Positions 43,344-51,434 are shown, counted from the first letter of the stretch. The stretch: 58,214 nucleotides of DNA from Pseudomonas persica (GCF_900291015.1 NZ_OLKL01000046.1:1-58214); one strand, 5' to 3'. The notes: generated from the letters alone by a model not told the origin. Translations and numbers: made by a program.

Positions 43344-44294
43344 ATGCAAAAAGACCTCACATCCCTGAGTGCACTCAACTGGGACGACCTGAAGTTCTTC
43401 CTTGAAGTGGCGCGTACCCGCAAGGCCAGCAGCGCCGCCAAGCGCCTGAACGTGGACTACACCACCGTGTCGCGGCGCATCAGCTCGCTGGAGGGGGCAC
43501 TGGGCACCTTGCTGTTCGAGAAATCCCGGACCAACGGCTTTGTCCTCACCGCCGAGGGCCAACGCCTGCTGAGTTATGCCGAGTCGATCGAGAGCACGCT
43601 GCACATGGCTTGCGAGCAGGTGTCCGGCTCGGGCGTGGCATTGTCGGGGCATGTGCGCATGGGCTGCACCGAAGGCTTCGGCAGCTTCTTCGTCACCCCG
43701 CAGCTAAGCCACTTCGTCGACGCCTACCCGGCGATTTCGGTGGATATCCTGCCGCTGCCGCACTTCATCAGCCTGTCCAAGCGCGAGGCGGACATCGTCA
43801 TCGCCCTGGAGCGGCCGGAACACGGCCCTTATGTGTGCTGCAAGCTGTGCGACTACCGCTTGCGGCTGTACGCGACTCAGGACTACCTGGACAACCACGC
43901 AGCGATCCAGCAGATCGCGGACCTGGCCAGGCACCCGTTCATCAGTTACGTGGACGACCTGGCGTTCAGTTCGGAGCTGCTGTACCTGGCCAACCTGATT
44001 CCCAGCGCCAACGCGCATTTGCGCAGTACCAGCGTGATTGCCCAGTACACAGCGGCGCTGCAGGGGCGTGGGCTGGCGATTTTGCCATGCTTCCTGGCCG
44101 CGCAGGACCCGCGATTGGTAACGGTGTTGCCGGAGGAGATCGAGGTGACGCGGCAGTTCTGGATGTATTGCCGGGAGGATTTGAGGAAGTTGAAGCGGAT
44201 AACTTTGTTGTGGGATTACATCCGTGGGGTGACCGAGGCAAATGCGCCGTTGTTGATGGGTGAGACCCGGGAGATGCGCTTTGCTCAGGAGTAG
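43344..44294 (+). CDS. LysR regulator of mmsAB; 3' end is the island integration site
   Basis: A 316-aa LysR protein. The HTH is FFLEVARTRKASSAAKRLNVDYTTVSRRISSLE; a LysR effector domain follows. Divergent from mmsA, so it is the likely regulator of valine degradation (inference). The last 45 codons, from 44156, are duplicated at 55326. After integration the C-terminus is supplied by the element's copy. That copy differs from the right one only by a synonymous Thr codon, the third base of the final Glu codon and the stop (TAG against TGA), so the protein sequence is unchanged. Confidence 0.92.
   Translation: MQKDLTSLSALNWDDLKFFLEVARTRKASSAAKRLNVDYTTVSRRISSLEGALGTLLFEKSRTNGFVLTAEGQRLLSYAESIESTLHMACEQVSGSGVALSGHVRMGCTEGFGSFFVTPQLSHFVDAYPAISVDILPLPHFISLSKREADIVIALERPEHGPYVCCKLCDYRLRLYATQDYLDNHAAIQQIADLARHPFISYVDDLAFSSELLYLANLIPSANAHLRSTSVIAQYTAALQGRGLAILPCFLAAQDPRLVTVLPEEIEVTRQFWMYCREDLRKLKRITLLWDYIRGVTEANAPLLMGETREMRFAQE
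44156..44290 (+). repeat. attL, left direct repeat of the genomic island
   Basis: 135 bp identical to 55326-55460 except for C at 44267 against G at 55437. It begins at GTTCTGGATG and ends in the last LysR codons. The two flanks differ completely beyond it. Confidence 0.95.
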
Positions 44295-44729
44295 ATCGAC
44301 AAGGAGTAAGGGTGCCTCATCCTACCCATGGCAAGGGGGCTGTGGCAACGCCTTGTGACAGTGGTTGTGACAGGACTTGTGGCAGTTTTTTGAAACGATG
44401 AATTTCTTCCACGACGGGTTCAGGTCGGTGTCCAACACTTAGATTGGGGGTAGCGGACAGCCATTAGCCCCTAGGACCATGAGTACTGAAGGGCCACCAC
44501 TCATGTGCAGGTCGAGTTCTCATCAAGGGCTGCAACAGCGTGAGCATTAGCCACTACTAGGTGCTGATAAGTAACTGAGGGACTTGCCCTATCAGCAGCA
44601 GATACTGCTAATATGACATCACAGCAAAACCACAGAGTGAATGATTCTCAAAACCATACAAACATACTCTTTGTTGCAGCTATCGCATACGAAAGATTAT
44701 GACTAAAGTGCTTTTTAGGAGAAATACAC
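44291..44729. other. Left end of the island, non-coding
   Basis: About 435 bp of AT-rich sequence with no credible gene. It holds a cluster of 9-bp repeats with a 12-bp period just inside attL, and a possible promoter for the TIR gene (TTGCAG at 44674, 17 bp, TTATGA at 44697). Confidence 0.7.
44340..44385 (+). repeat. 12-bp-period repeats inside attL (candidate integrase arm sites)
   Basis: CTGTGGCAA (44340), TTGTGACAG (44353), TTGTGACAG (44365) and TTGTGGCAG (44377). The last three are spaced exactly 12 bp. Related copies with the same spacing occur near the other end at 55232 and 55244. Confidence 0.7.
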
Positions 44730-45293
44730 GTGGCATATCGAAATGGAAATTATTGCGCCTTTTATGTTTCTGAGCCTTTCAATCCAAGCACATTAGGTGC
44801 TAATGCAACAAGAGACTTTGTTTACTACAACATGCTAAAGGCATGGAAGGCAGCGGATTCATCATTCCCCTTCAATGACTCGCACGCCAAAACTTATAGT
44901 GTTCGTGATGGTAGCAACTGGGAAACAACGCTGAAACCAAGATTGCGAGAGCGCCTGCAGTCTTCAAAAAATATTGTTCTCTTCCTTAGCAGCAAGACTT
45001 TTGAATCTAGAGCGGTCAAGGAAGAAATCGAGTACGGAATTAATAATCAGGGACTACCTGTTATTGTCATTTACCCTGAATACAACGAAAAGTCAGACTT
45101 GGTCGCTAATGGCGAAATCAAGACGGAAATAAAAAACCTATGGAATAAGCTTCCAACCTTCAAAGCACTGAAAATTAACGTCCCAGTACTGCACGTACCC
45201 ATGAAGAAAGAGCTTATAAAAGCCGCACTAGCGGACAGTGAGTTCACTCTTGCAGGAAAGATCAAGCCCGGAAACTACTGGTACACTGTCTAA
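44730..45293 (+). CDS. thsB: TIR-like domain protein, Thoeris ThsB type
   Basis: A 187-aa protein starting at GTG, with AGGAG 8 nt upstream. It fits the TIR-like MTH538/DUF1863 fold: a first strand YCAFYVSEPF, a long alpha-A with NMLKAWKAAD, and RERLQSSKNIVLFLSSKTFESRAVKEEIEYGIN (residues 72-105) leading to LPVIVIYPEY. Glu99 in the segment after SRAV is the best candidate for the catalytic NADase Glu. In Thoeris, ThsB senses phage infection and makes an ADP-ribose-derived messenger. It is followed after 37 bp by a membrane-macro protein, its expected effector. Base composition is unlike the core. Confidence 0.85.
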   Translation: MAYRNGNYCAFYVSEPFNPSTLGANATRDFVYYNMLKAWKAADSSFPFNDSHAKTYSVRDGSNWETTLKPRLRERLQSSKNIVLFLSSKTFESRAVKEEIEYGINNQGLPVIVIYPEYNEKSDLVANGEIKTEIKNLWNKLPTFKALKINVPVLHVPMKKELIKAALADSEFTLAGKIKPGNYWYTV

Positions 45294-45330
45294 CCTTCCT
45301 AGCAACAACTGGACTCAGTGGTGGAAGTAG

Positions 45331-46167
45331 ATGGCCAAGGTAAGTTTTACTGACAAAACACTATGGGCGAGATTCAAAGAGCAAGTATCGTGGATTAGTA
45401 CGATCTTCTCATTATTGCTGATATTTGTGAGCATTCCGGAGCAGTGCAAATGGCTTGCAGGACTTCTATTTCTGCTTGGCTTATTTGTATTTTACATCAT
45501 CAGCTGGTTCGAAGCGAATCGCCTAAAAACAGTAGACCTCGACATCGAGGGCAGCACCGTCACCGTGAAAGCAGGAGACATATTTAAAGAGCAAGATTAT
45601 AAAGTCATCGCATTCAATGAGTATTTTGACACTCAGGTGGATGATAAAATCATATCAAGCAAATCTCTAAACGGAATTTTTGTAAATGAGCATCTACCGG
45701 GGACGCTCGACGACCTCAATAAATACTTAGAAGAATACCAATTTGAGAACAGCGACATAGGAGAGCTTAACGAGCTTAGACGCTCAGGAAAAAAGCAGAA
45801 GTATGAAATAGGTACAGTGTGTGTATACCAAGACTACATCCTAGCGGCATTTACTAAATTTGACGACAGAAATAGGGCCGAGCTAACAATGCCAGAATAC
45901 TTGGCATTCCTCATTAAATTCTGGGATAAAATCAACAATGTTTATGCTCAAAAGAGTGTATCGGTTCCCGTGTTCGGCTCGGGGATTACGCGCATCAAAG
46001 AGCACAAAAACATCACAGATGAGGACTTGCTAAAAATAATGCTCTGGACCTTTAGGATTAGCGAAATGCGCTTCAAGTACCCAGCCAAACTAACCATCGT
46101 TGTTCACGAAAGCAAAATAGACAAAGTCAATCTATTGGACTTTAGAATGACCAAGAATGGCCTATAG
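45331..46167 (+). CDS. thsA: Two-transmembrane macro-domain protein, type II Thoeris ThsA
   Basis: A 278-aa protein. Two hydrophobic helices lie at residues ~20-35 and ~41-58, followed by a cytoplasmic macro-type domain from ~66. Family-like segments are IAFNEYFDTQVDDKIISSKSL (93-113) and the ligand loop VPVFGSGITRI (212-222). This matches the ThsA macro-domain family, not the Sir2-SLOG form of type I. In type II Thoeris the macro domain binds the TIR product and the membrane part kills the infected cell; that action is inferred here. A hairpin closes the module at 46236. Confidence 0.82.
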   Translation: MAKVSFTDKTLWARFKEQVSWISTIFSLLLIFVSIPEQCKWLAGLLFLLGLFVFYIISWFEANRLKTVDLDIEGSTVTVKAGDIFKEQDYKVIAFNEYFDTQVDDKIISSKSLNGIFVNEHLPGTLDDLNKYLEEYQFENSDIGELNELRRSGKKQKYEIGTVCVYQDYILAAFTKFDDRNRAELTMPEYLAFLIKFWDKINNVYAQKSVSVPVFGSGITRIKEHKNITDEDLLKIMLWTFRISEMRFKYPAKLTIVVHESKIDKVNLLDFRMTKNGL

Positions 46168-46235
46168 TTCTGATCCAGCTCAAAACTTCAGACTCGCCAC
46201 CAGCCAAAAGCTCAGCAAACCTTAAAGTCGAGCAT

Positions 46236-46261
46236 GACCTTCCTCAATTGGGTGGAAGGTC
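46236..46261. terminator. Hairpin after thsA
   Basis: GACCTTCC/GGAAGGTC, 8-bp perfect stem with a 10-nt loop, between thsA and a convergent small gene. There is no clear T-run on either strand. Confidence 0.45.
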
Positions 46262-46284
46262 AAACTCTGCTACTAAATCTAAAT

Positions 46285-46488
46285 TTAATTCCGCAATCGC
46301 TCAATTGCCGAATTTATTGCCCCGGCGTTTAGGTCGAGAGTTTGTAGGGCAACCATCACGTTGCCGTGAGCGTTGGTCGATCCGCGTTGGCGAATCCACG
46401 TACTGACTTCCTCAATCGCTGCCCGTATGGCTATCTGGTTGAGATGGAGCAGCTCAAGTGCGTCTGCGGTAGTGGTGACATCGTCCAT
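46285..46488 (-). CDS. Small hypothetical protein
   Basis: A 67-aa protein from ATG at 46488 (a TTG at 46557 would add 23 residues of less typical sequence). It is probably all-helical and contains NQIAIRAAIEEVSTWIRQRGS. Similar short proteins occur in Pseudomonas mobile regions, as far as recalled; the function is unknown. Confidence 0.6.
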   Translation of the reverse strand: MDDVTTTADALELLHLNQIAIRAAIEEVSTWIRQRGSTNAHGNVMVALQTLDLNAGAINSAIERLRN

Positions 46489-46818
46489 GGTTAGGCTCTG
46501 TAAGGTGTGATCGCGTAAGCGTAAACCGTTTTGCCACAAACCCAACTCCCCTCTCAAATTCAGGTTAGGTTTTCAGTCAAACCGGGAATGTTCCATGATC
46601 GAAAATCCCTGATATCGGTCTGACCAATTTGACCCTCCACGTTTGTATGCTGACTGGGGGTCAAATGTTGCTCAAAATCCGGTTGTAGCTGTCACCACAA
46701 ACGAAACACCCCGTAGAAGCTCTGAGTAAGCTCGCTACAGGGTGTCTCATTCAAATTGGTGCAAGGTGTGGCGTCTATGCCTAATGATGCTGTAGTCGCT
46801 TCCTGTAAAGCCTTAGCC
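46489..46818. other. Non-coding gap between small gene and resolvase
   Basis: No gene seen. A repeated GTCAAA/TTGAC motif occurs around 46620-46670, and the resolvase terminator at 46706-46745. Confidence 0.5.
46706..46745 (-). terminator. Putative terminator of the resolvase
   Basis: ACACCC/GGGTGT with inner GTAG/CTAC and GCT/AGC pairs forms a long hairpin. On the minus strand it is followed by TTTCGTTTG. Confidence 0.6.
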
Positions 46819-47364
46819 TTACGCTGACTTCATCGCCCGCTGCACAGTGCTCAGGCTTACGCCAAGCTCGGCAGCGACCTTACGGAATGACGCACCTTCC
46901 TGCCCCATGGCATCACGTATCGCTTGGTCATCAACCTTTTTCACACGGCCTTTGTAGACACCCTTGGCTTTTGCTTTCGCTATGCCCTCTCGTTGACGCT
47001 CCTTGATGATGGCTCGTTCAAACTCAGCGACAGCACCCATCATGCTCAGCATGAGTTCCTGTGTAGGGTTCACCTCTGTAGTGAACAACAAAGCTTCTTT
47101 GTGGAAGTGGACACACACACCTGCTTTGCGCAGGTCAGTGACCAGTGCCAGCAGGCCAACCAGCGAGCGAGCTAGACGGTCAATCGAGTGAACATGGATG
47201 GTGTCACCGTCACGTACATAGCTCAGCATCTCTTTCAGTGCTGGACGTTCAGTAGTTGCCCCTGACACCTTGTCAGTGAATGTACGATCTACAGCAATGC
47301 CATCAAGCTGACGGTCGGTGTTCTGGTCTTCACTGCTGACCCGGATGTAAGCAACATGTGCCAT
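46819..47364 (-). CDS. Serine recombinase (resolvase/invertase family)
   Basis: A 181-aa small serine recombinase. The catalytic Ser is in YIRVSSEDQNTDRQ near residue 10, the HSIDRLARSL motif near 59-68, and a C-terminal HTH (SFRKVAAELGVSLSTVQRAMK) binds DNA. Tn3-type resolvases and plasmid dimer-resolution enzymes share this build. The repeats just upstream look like its res site. No transposase is present, so it may resolve dimers of an excised element or be a remnant of a transposon. Confidence 0.93.
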   Translation of the reverse strand: MAHVAYIRVSSEDQNTDRQLDGIAVDRTFTDKVSGATTERPALKEMLSYVRDGDTIHVHSIDRLARSLVGLLALVTDLRKAGVCVHFHKEALLFTTEVNPTQELMLSMMGAVAEFERAIIKERQREGIAKAKAKGVYKGRVKKVDDQAIRDAMGQEGASFRKVAAELGVSLSTVQRAMKSA

Positions 47365-47870
47365 TTCTGCCTGCCTGTATTCAATAGCCTCTAGATACAG
47401 GCAGTATGATTGTATTCAACGCCAAAATCAACCCTAATGAATACACTCCTGCACAACGTATCCGGGTACTGGTGTATTCATGCTTTCGTGTTCTTTAGAG
47501 TACACCCAAATGATACGAACAAGCGGCGATCATTCTGCAAGCTTGCAAATGTTCTGTGAACATCCTCAGCAATGGGATGAGGGTTTATTACCCGTACCCT
47601 TGACTAGCAAAGGCTTGTTCAAAATACCCTATGGGTTCTGACTAACCTTGTTGAACAGGTTGGATAACGCGGTGATGGTGGATTGGAATGGTGGCAAATG
47701 CCTGATATCCGAAAATGGATTCAGTAGCGAATCGAATCGGCCTGTAGCGGCATCTGTAGTGGGGCTATAGGGGAATCTAGGCAGCTTCCGCTGAATAGAA
47801 TCTATAGGAGCTTGGTGTAAAGGTTGCGAAGTGATAGCTTTTTACCTTCACCACAACAAGGACGGAACTG
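47365..47870. other. Non-coding region upstream of the resolvase
   Basis: 506 bp. The first 120 bp hold the res-like repeats. The rest has no gene, only short palindromes and the leader of the lipoprotein gene. Confidence 0.6.
47376..47480. repeat. res-like site of the resolvase
   Basis: TGTATTCA occurs at 47376, 47411 and 47473, and inverted (TGAATACA) at 47438. The pair 47411-47445 forms a 35-bp inverted site. The spacing between the outer copies is 35 bp on each side. Confidence 0.65.
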
Positions 47871-48296
47871 ATGCGACTACTGATTGCCGCCGCCGCAATT
47901 ACTACCATGCTGAGTGGCTGTGCAGCACCGCCTACTTTAGGGGAGGCGACTCCAATCCCAAGCAATCGCCTGCTGGCATACCAGACCCAAGATTATGGTA
48001 AGGACGCAAGTGTCACAGTGCTCAGAGAAAGCGCGATCCAATCGGGTCAGTGCTTCTTTGGCATATATGTGGATGGGGTACTTTCTGCAAGGCTGGACAA
48101 TAATGAGAAGGTCAGCTTTTACCTGAAACCGGGTAGACACCTGATTGGTGTTGGGCCGGACCCACAAGGCGCAGGAAATTGCTCAGGGGGCTATGGGTAC
48201 AAGCGTGAAGTGGCTACATGGGTTCAAGTCGGTGAACAGCAAACATTCCGCATTGCTTTTCAACCGATGTTAGACATCCGCCCCTCATCGTACTGA
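47871..48296 (+). CDS. Hypothetical lipoprotein
   Basis: A 141-aa protein. A signal peptide ends in the lipobox LSGC (Cys17). The mature part has a beta-rich segment GQCFFGIYVDGVLSARLDNNEKVSFYLKPGRHLIGV with two more cysteines, like PEGA-type or SPOR-free periplasmic domains. No function is recognised. It is the first of two rightward genes. Confidence 0.8.
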   Translation: MRLLIAAAAITTMLSGCAAPPTLGEATPIPSNRLLAYQTQDYGKDASVTVLRESAIQSGQCFFGIYVDGVLSARLDNNEKVSFYLKPGRHLIGVGPDPQGAGNCSGGYGYKREVATWVQVGEQQTFRIAFQPMLDIRPSSY

Positions 48297-48356
48297 TTTA
48301 ATTCCCATTCTGCACAGAATCAGTGTTCACGCATATTAATAATATAGAGGTTTAAA

Positions 48357-48728
48357 ATGGAATTAAAAGACTTCATTGCCACAAGCTTGACTCAGATCGC
48401 AGAAGGAATTCTCGAAGCCAGCAACAGATTGGCAGACACTGATGCTGAGGTGAATCCGACTCATCTAAAAACGCATTCCAATTCAGCTCAAGGGTTTGGA
48501 CGAACCCTTGAAGCCCCAGAGGCGGGGCGGGGTAGGCTTGTTGAGCGAGTGACCTTTGATGTAGCCGTTACTGCGGAGAAGGCATCAGCAGATAAAGGTG
48601 GGTTGAAAATTGGGGTCGCATCATTCGGATTTGATGGAAGATTAGAAGCGGCGGACAAGGCAGGTAACACTTCACGTATTCAGTTCGCTATTCCTATGGT
48701 TTTCCCATCCAAGCGGAACGATGCTTGA
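48357..48728 (+). CDS. Small trypco2-like protein
   Basis: A 123-aa protein starting MELKDFIATSLTQIAEGI. An N-terminal helix is followed by a beta-rich part, VERVTFDVAVTAEKASADKG, and a closing SRIQFAIPMVFP. The outline recalls the trypsin-co-occurring domain 2 proteins found with conflict systems. The match is by eye and weak; otherwise hypothetical. Confidence 0.65.
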   Translation: MELKDFIATSLTQIAEGILEASNRLADTDAEVNPTHLKTHSNSAQGFGRTLEAPEAGRGRLVERVTFDVAVTAEKASADKGGLKIGVASFGFDGRLEAADKAGNTSRIQFAIPMVFPSKRNDA

Positions 48729-48769
48729 GCAAAGCCGAAATTTTCTCCCACTGTGTAGGTGCTGGCTCA

Positions 48770-49018
48770 CTAGCCTTTTATGATTGCTTTTTCCAGCTCC
48801 TGCACAAGCTCACACAGACTGATCCCGAGAACCGCACATAGGTCTCTCAGTTGCACGATGTCCAGACGCCGTGTCCCGTTCTCCACATCGCTGATGAACG
48901 ATTGAGGACGATTCAGCGCCTTTGAGCACTGCACCTGTGTCAGTCCCGCTGCTGTCCTGTACTCCTTCAACAGGCGTAAGAGGGCTTGGTGCTCAGGTCG
49001 GTAAATTGTCTTGGGCAT
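48770..49018 (-). CDS. XRE-family HTH regulator
   Basis: An 82-aa single-domain Cro/CI-like protein with the HTH AAGLTQVQCSKALNRPQSFISDVENGTRRL. It probably controls its own gene or island genes. An imperfect palindrome, TTCGGATATCTGAA, lies 44 bp upstream of its start. Confidence 0.9.
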   Translation of the reverse strand: MPKTIYRPEHQALLRLLKEYRTAAGLTQVQCSKALNRPQSFISDVENGTRRLDIVQLRDLCAVLGISLCELVQELEKAIIKG

Positions 49019-49061
49019 GATAGGCAGCTACAGAGGGTAGCTGTCCAAGCTATATCTGCTT

Positions 49062-49075
49062 TTCGGATATCTGAA
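49062..49075. promoter_or_regulatory. Possible XRE operator
   Basis: TTCGGATATCTGAA is a 14-bp near-palindrome (one mismatched pair) between the XRE gene and a divergent small secreted-protein gene. A GGATAT half repeats 16 bp on. Confidence 0.35.
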
Positions 49076-49180
49076 ATTGGGATATTCTGTAACCCGTCTT
49101 TCGCCGTAGAGCCCAATAAACATGGATCGCTACGGTTTCGCGAAGGAATGGATTAAATATACTCAGAGGGAAGATGGTTG

Positions 49181-49525
49181 ATGAAAAAGCTATTTATCGT
49201 AACTGCCCTATGTGCAATCGCAGGTATAGGTGGGTGGGCATACACTCAATACCACCACCCTAGCGTATCTAACAGCGTAGGCACATGCGTCAAGCACTCT
49301 AAACGTGAACTTGCAGTTATGGCGATACCCGTTGGTGAGTACAAAGCCCCTTGTAAGGAATTTGCTCCTAGTGAGCGTGTCGTGCTTCTACTGGGACAGC
49401 AAGCAGCCGACACTATAACGGTAGTCGCCACAGGTACGGAGGACGCTGCAATCCGAGCATCGGAGCAGCTGCCAGAGCTGTTGTTCACCGCTTTTCCCGA
49501 TAGGCCGCTAATCCCTCGATCATAG
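49181..49525 (+). CDS. Small membrane-anchored hypothetical protein
   Basis: A 114-aa protein with an N-terminal hydrophobic segment (residues 3-20) that is either a signal peptide or an anchor. Two cysteines in the exported part (VGTCVKHS, YKAPCKEF) could form a disulfide. ATG at 49181 follows GAGGGAAG. Function unknown; divergent from the XRE gene. Confidence 0.7.
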   Translation: MKKLFIVTALCAIAGIGGWAYTQYHHPSVSNSVGTCVKHSKRELAVMAIPVGEYKAPCKEFAPSERVVLLLGQQAADTITVVATGTEDAAIRASEQLPELLFTAFPDRPLIPRS

Positions 49526-49601
49526 GAGGCTGTGAGTATTCCCGCTTCCACAGTGATATTAAGGATGAGGCATCCTGAGAGAAAATCACTTTTCGTTATT
49601 T

Positions 49602-49630
49602 GGGGTGATTCTATTAAAAAGTATCACCCC
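49602..49630. terminator. Terminator-like hairpin 1
   Basis: GGGGTGAT/ATCACCCC with a 13-nt AT-rich loop, followed by TCATTCTT on the plus strand. Confidence 0.6.
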
Positions 49631-49859
49631 TCATTCTTGGCATAATACGTATTCAGTGGAGCACACTGGACACGACACAAGACGCTCTTGTGAGCGAGCG
49701 TAAGCGAGTGAATGCTCTTAGGGCTGAATTAATCAATCCAGATACAGCCCGCTTTTGCTCTCATTCTGTGGTCAACACAGGGAGTATGCCCACAGCAAGG
49801 TGCTGTGAATACATCATCTTGGGAGTATTGCCCCGAGAGATAATCCCTTGGGTTTGTTT

Positions 49860-49891
49860 GGGGTGATTTGATTAATTATATTAATCACCCC
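49860..49891 (+). terminator. Terminator-like hairpin 2
   Basis: GGGGTGATT/AATCACCCC with an AT-rich loop, followed by TTTCTTTCTT. Nearly the same stem as the hairpin at 49602. Confidence 0.7.
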
Positions 49892-49982
49892 TTTCTTTCT
49901 TAAATATACCATGCAGGGTGGTACAGCATCTCTATAAAGACTCTATAGAATTAGTGTACCAATAGGGCTGTACATTTTGCAA

Positions 49983-51434
49983 TTAAGCTGCTTGCTGCTG
50001 AGCTTGAAACTTAATTTTAGTAACGGTAGCCCTGTGTAACTCAGTCTCACGACTGATCTGTCTTGCAGACATACCCTGAGCAAACAAACTCAGAACAAGT
50101 GCCTTACTCTCTTGATCAACCTCCCGTTTATCCTCCTTTCTAGGAAGGCATTCAGATAGACTCCAGTCTACTTTGGCATTCTCCAGATAGGAGCTTACCA
50201 GATAGTTGGCAACCCGTTCATCCTGAACAAACAGTCTGATGGGCTTGGTGTTGCCCGGGTTACGGATAGCTGTCCTTGTGACAAACTGTAGACTTGGCTC
50301 AAGAAGCCGGGTAGTAATGAAAGCATTTTCAATAGTATCGTTCGATAGACCATACTTGCCAGCTAAATACTGCAGATTCAATTTGTCAGCACGAGATGGA
50401 TTACCACCAAATAACGCTATAGCCTCTGTTGCATTACTATATTGGTTCAAGCCTCGGTTATCTTTCGGCAGGTAGTGTACATTTGGCGTGCTGTGTAACT
50501 CGCCCCACTTGTTAGCTGATAGCAGAGGTGTGCTACCGGTATTTGCTAATGCTGTACGCAGTACAAGATCAATGTTACGACCTTGCTCTGTCCTTGCAAT
50601 CATCTTTGTCTGACTGAATCTTGAGGCTTGTCTCACCATGGGGTAAATGGTGATAGGACATTCGTACGCACCGGCAGGTGGTGTGAACACAGACTGCTCA
50701 AATTCGAAGCCATGTATTTGTGCGAAAACCTCAAACTCACCAACAACATTGGCAGCCAGCACATGAACTTCATCGGCGACAGAAAATATAGACCACCAAC
50801 TACTAATTTCCTCTACCGCACGAACAAGTCTATTCCCACTTTTGTCTAGAGCCTCTATGAATACATCCAGCCTCAACAACAGTAGTCGAAATATATCCAG
50901 AACAGCATTACTCCAAGTGGATGAAGTACCACCTCGCACTCCATCGCAGTCAGACTTCATGATCTGCTTCAGGTCAGCCTCATGACCATCTTTTATACTC
51001 AGTTTTTTATCCACCTCTTCCAAGTGGACAAACAGGCGGTTTGTTTCATTTTCATCAAATGAATAATCAATGTAGCTAACCACCTTTGGCAATTCATCAA
51101 TTATCAATGTCCAGCCACTTAGGCTCTCTGGATTAACGTTCTGCATTGATTGCTGCGTGCAGAGAAGGATTGAATGCTTCTCGTGTATGAGTGCAGTATT
51201 CAGCTTATCGACTACTCGCACCTTATTAGCGTTAGTATCGGTGCTGCTGTCGATTCGTTTACAAGCTAGTCCAAGATCATCAATACGTTGCTCCACCTCA
51301 GCAATCAAAGCGATGGTTGGGAGTGCAATGACAACACGACTACCTTTCCCCGTCAGCATCGGCAATGCTTGTAACACCGTTTCAGTTTTGCCGCTCCCCG
51401 GGCGACCTTCAGCTTTGTAAATCAATCTCCTCAT
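49983..51434 (-). CDS. P-loop helicase-like ATPase with C-terminal HTH
   Basis: A 483-aa protein. Walker A is GRPGSGKTE at residues 10-18, a TIALIAEVEQRI segment follows like helicase motif Ia, and Walker B/DExx is LIIDELPKV near residue 110. The C-terminal ~35 residues (MSARQISRETELHRATVTKI) look like a DNA-binding HTH. It resembles superfamily 2 helicases, with a weak second core. A role in replication of the excised element is inferred from its size, HTH and the resolvase; it could instead be part of a defence module. Confidence 0.7.
   Translation of the reverse strand: MRRLIYKAEGRPGSGKTETVLQALPMLTGKGSRVVIALPTIALIAEVEQRIDDLGLACKRIDSSTDTNANKVRVVDKLNTALIHEKHSILLCTQQSMQNVNPESLSGWTLIIDELPKVVSYIDYSFDENETNRLFVHLEEVDKKLSIKDGHEADLKQIMKSDCDGVRGGTSSTWSNAVLDIFRLLLLRLDVFIEALDKSGNRLVRAVEEISSWWSIFSVADEVHVLAANVVGEFEVFAQIHGFEFEQSVFTPPAGAYECPITIYPMVRQASRFSQTKMIARTEQGRNIDLVLRTALANTGSTPLLSANKWGELHSTPNVHYLPKDNRGLNQYSNATEAIALFGGNPSRADKLNLQYLAGKYGLSNDTIENAFITTRLLEPSLQFVTRTAIRNPGNTKPIRLFVQDERVANYLVSSYLENAKVDWSLSECLPRKEDKREVDQESKALVLSLFAQGMSARQISRETELHRATVTKIKFQAQQQAA

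Larger units (their letters stand above)
49526..49982. other. Non-coding gap with twin terminators
   Basis: 457 bp between two convergent genes. It holds two related hairpins with GGGGTGAT/ATCACCCC stems and direct repeats rich in GAGCG. No gene was seen. Confidence 0.65.

Noticed and set aside
44340..44385. Plasmid iterons
   Set aside because: The repeats resemble iterons, but the same motif and spacing at the other end, beside the integrase, fits arm sites better. Not excluded.
44730..46167. Type I Thoeris or a CBASS system
   Set aside because: The second protein has neither Sir2 nor SLOG motifs, and no nucleotidyltransferase is present. The membrane-macro build fits type II Thoeris.
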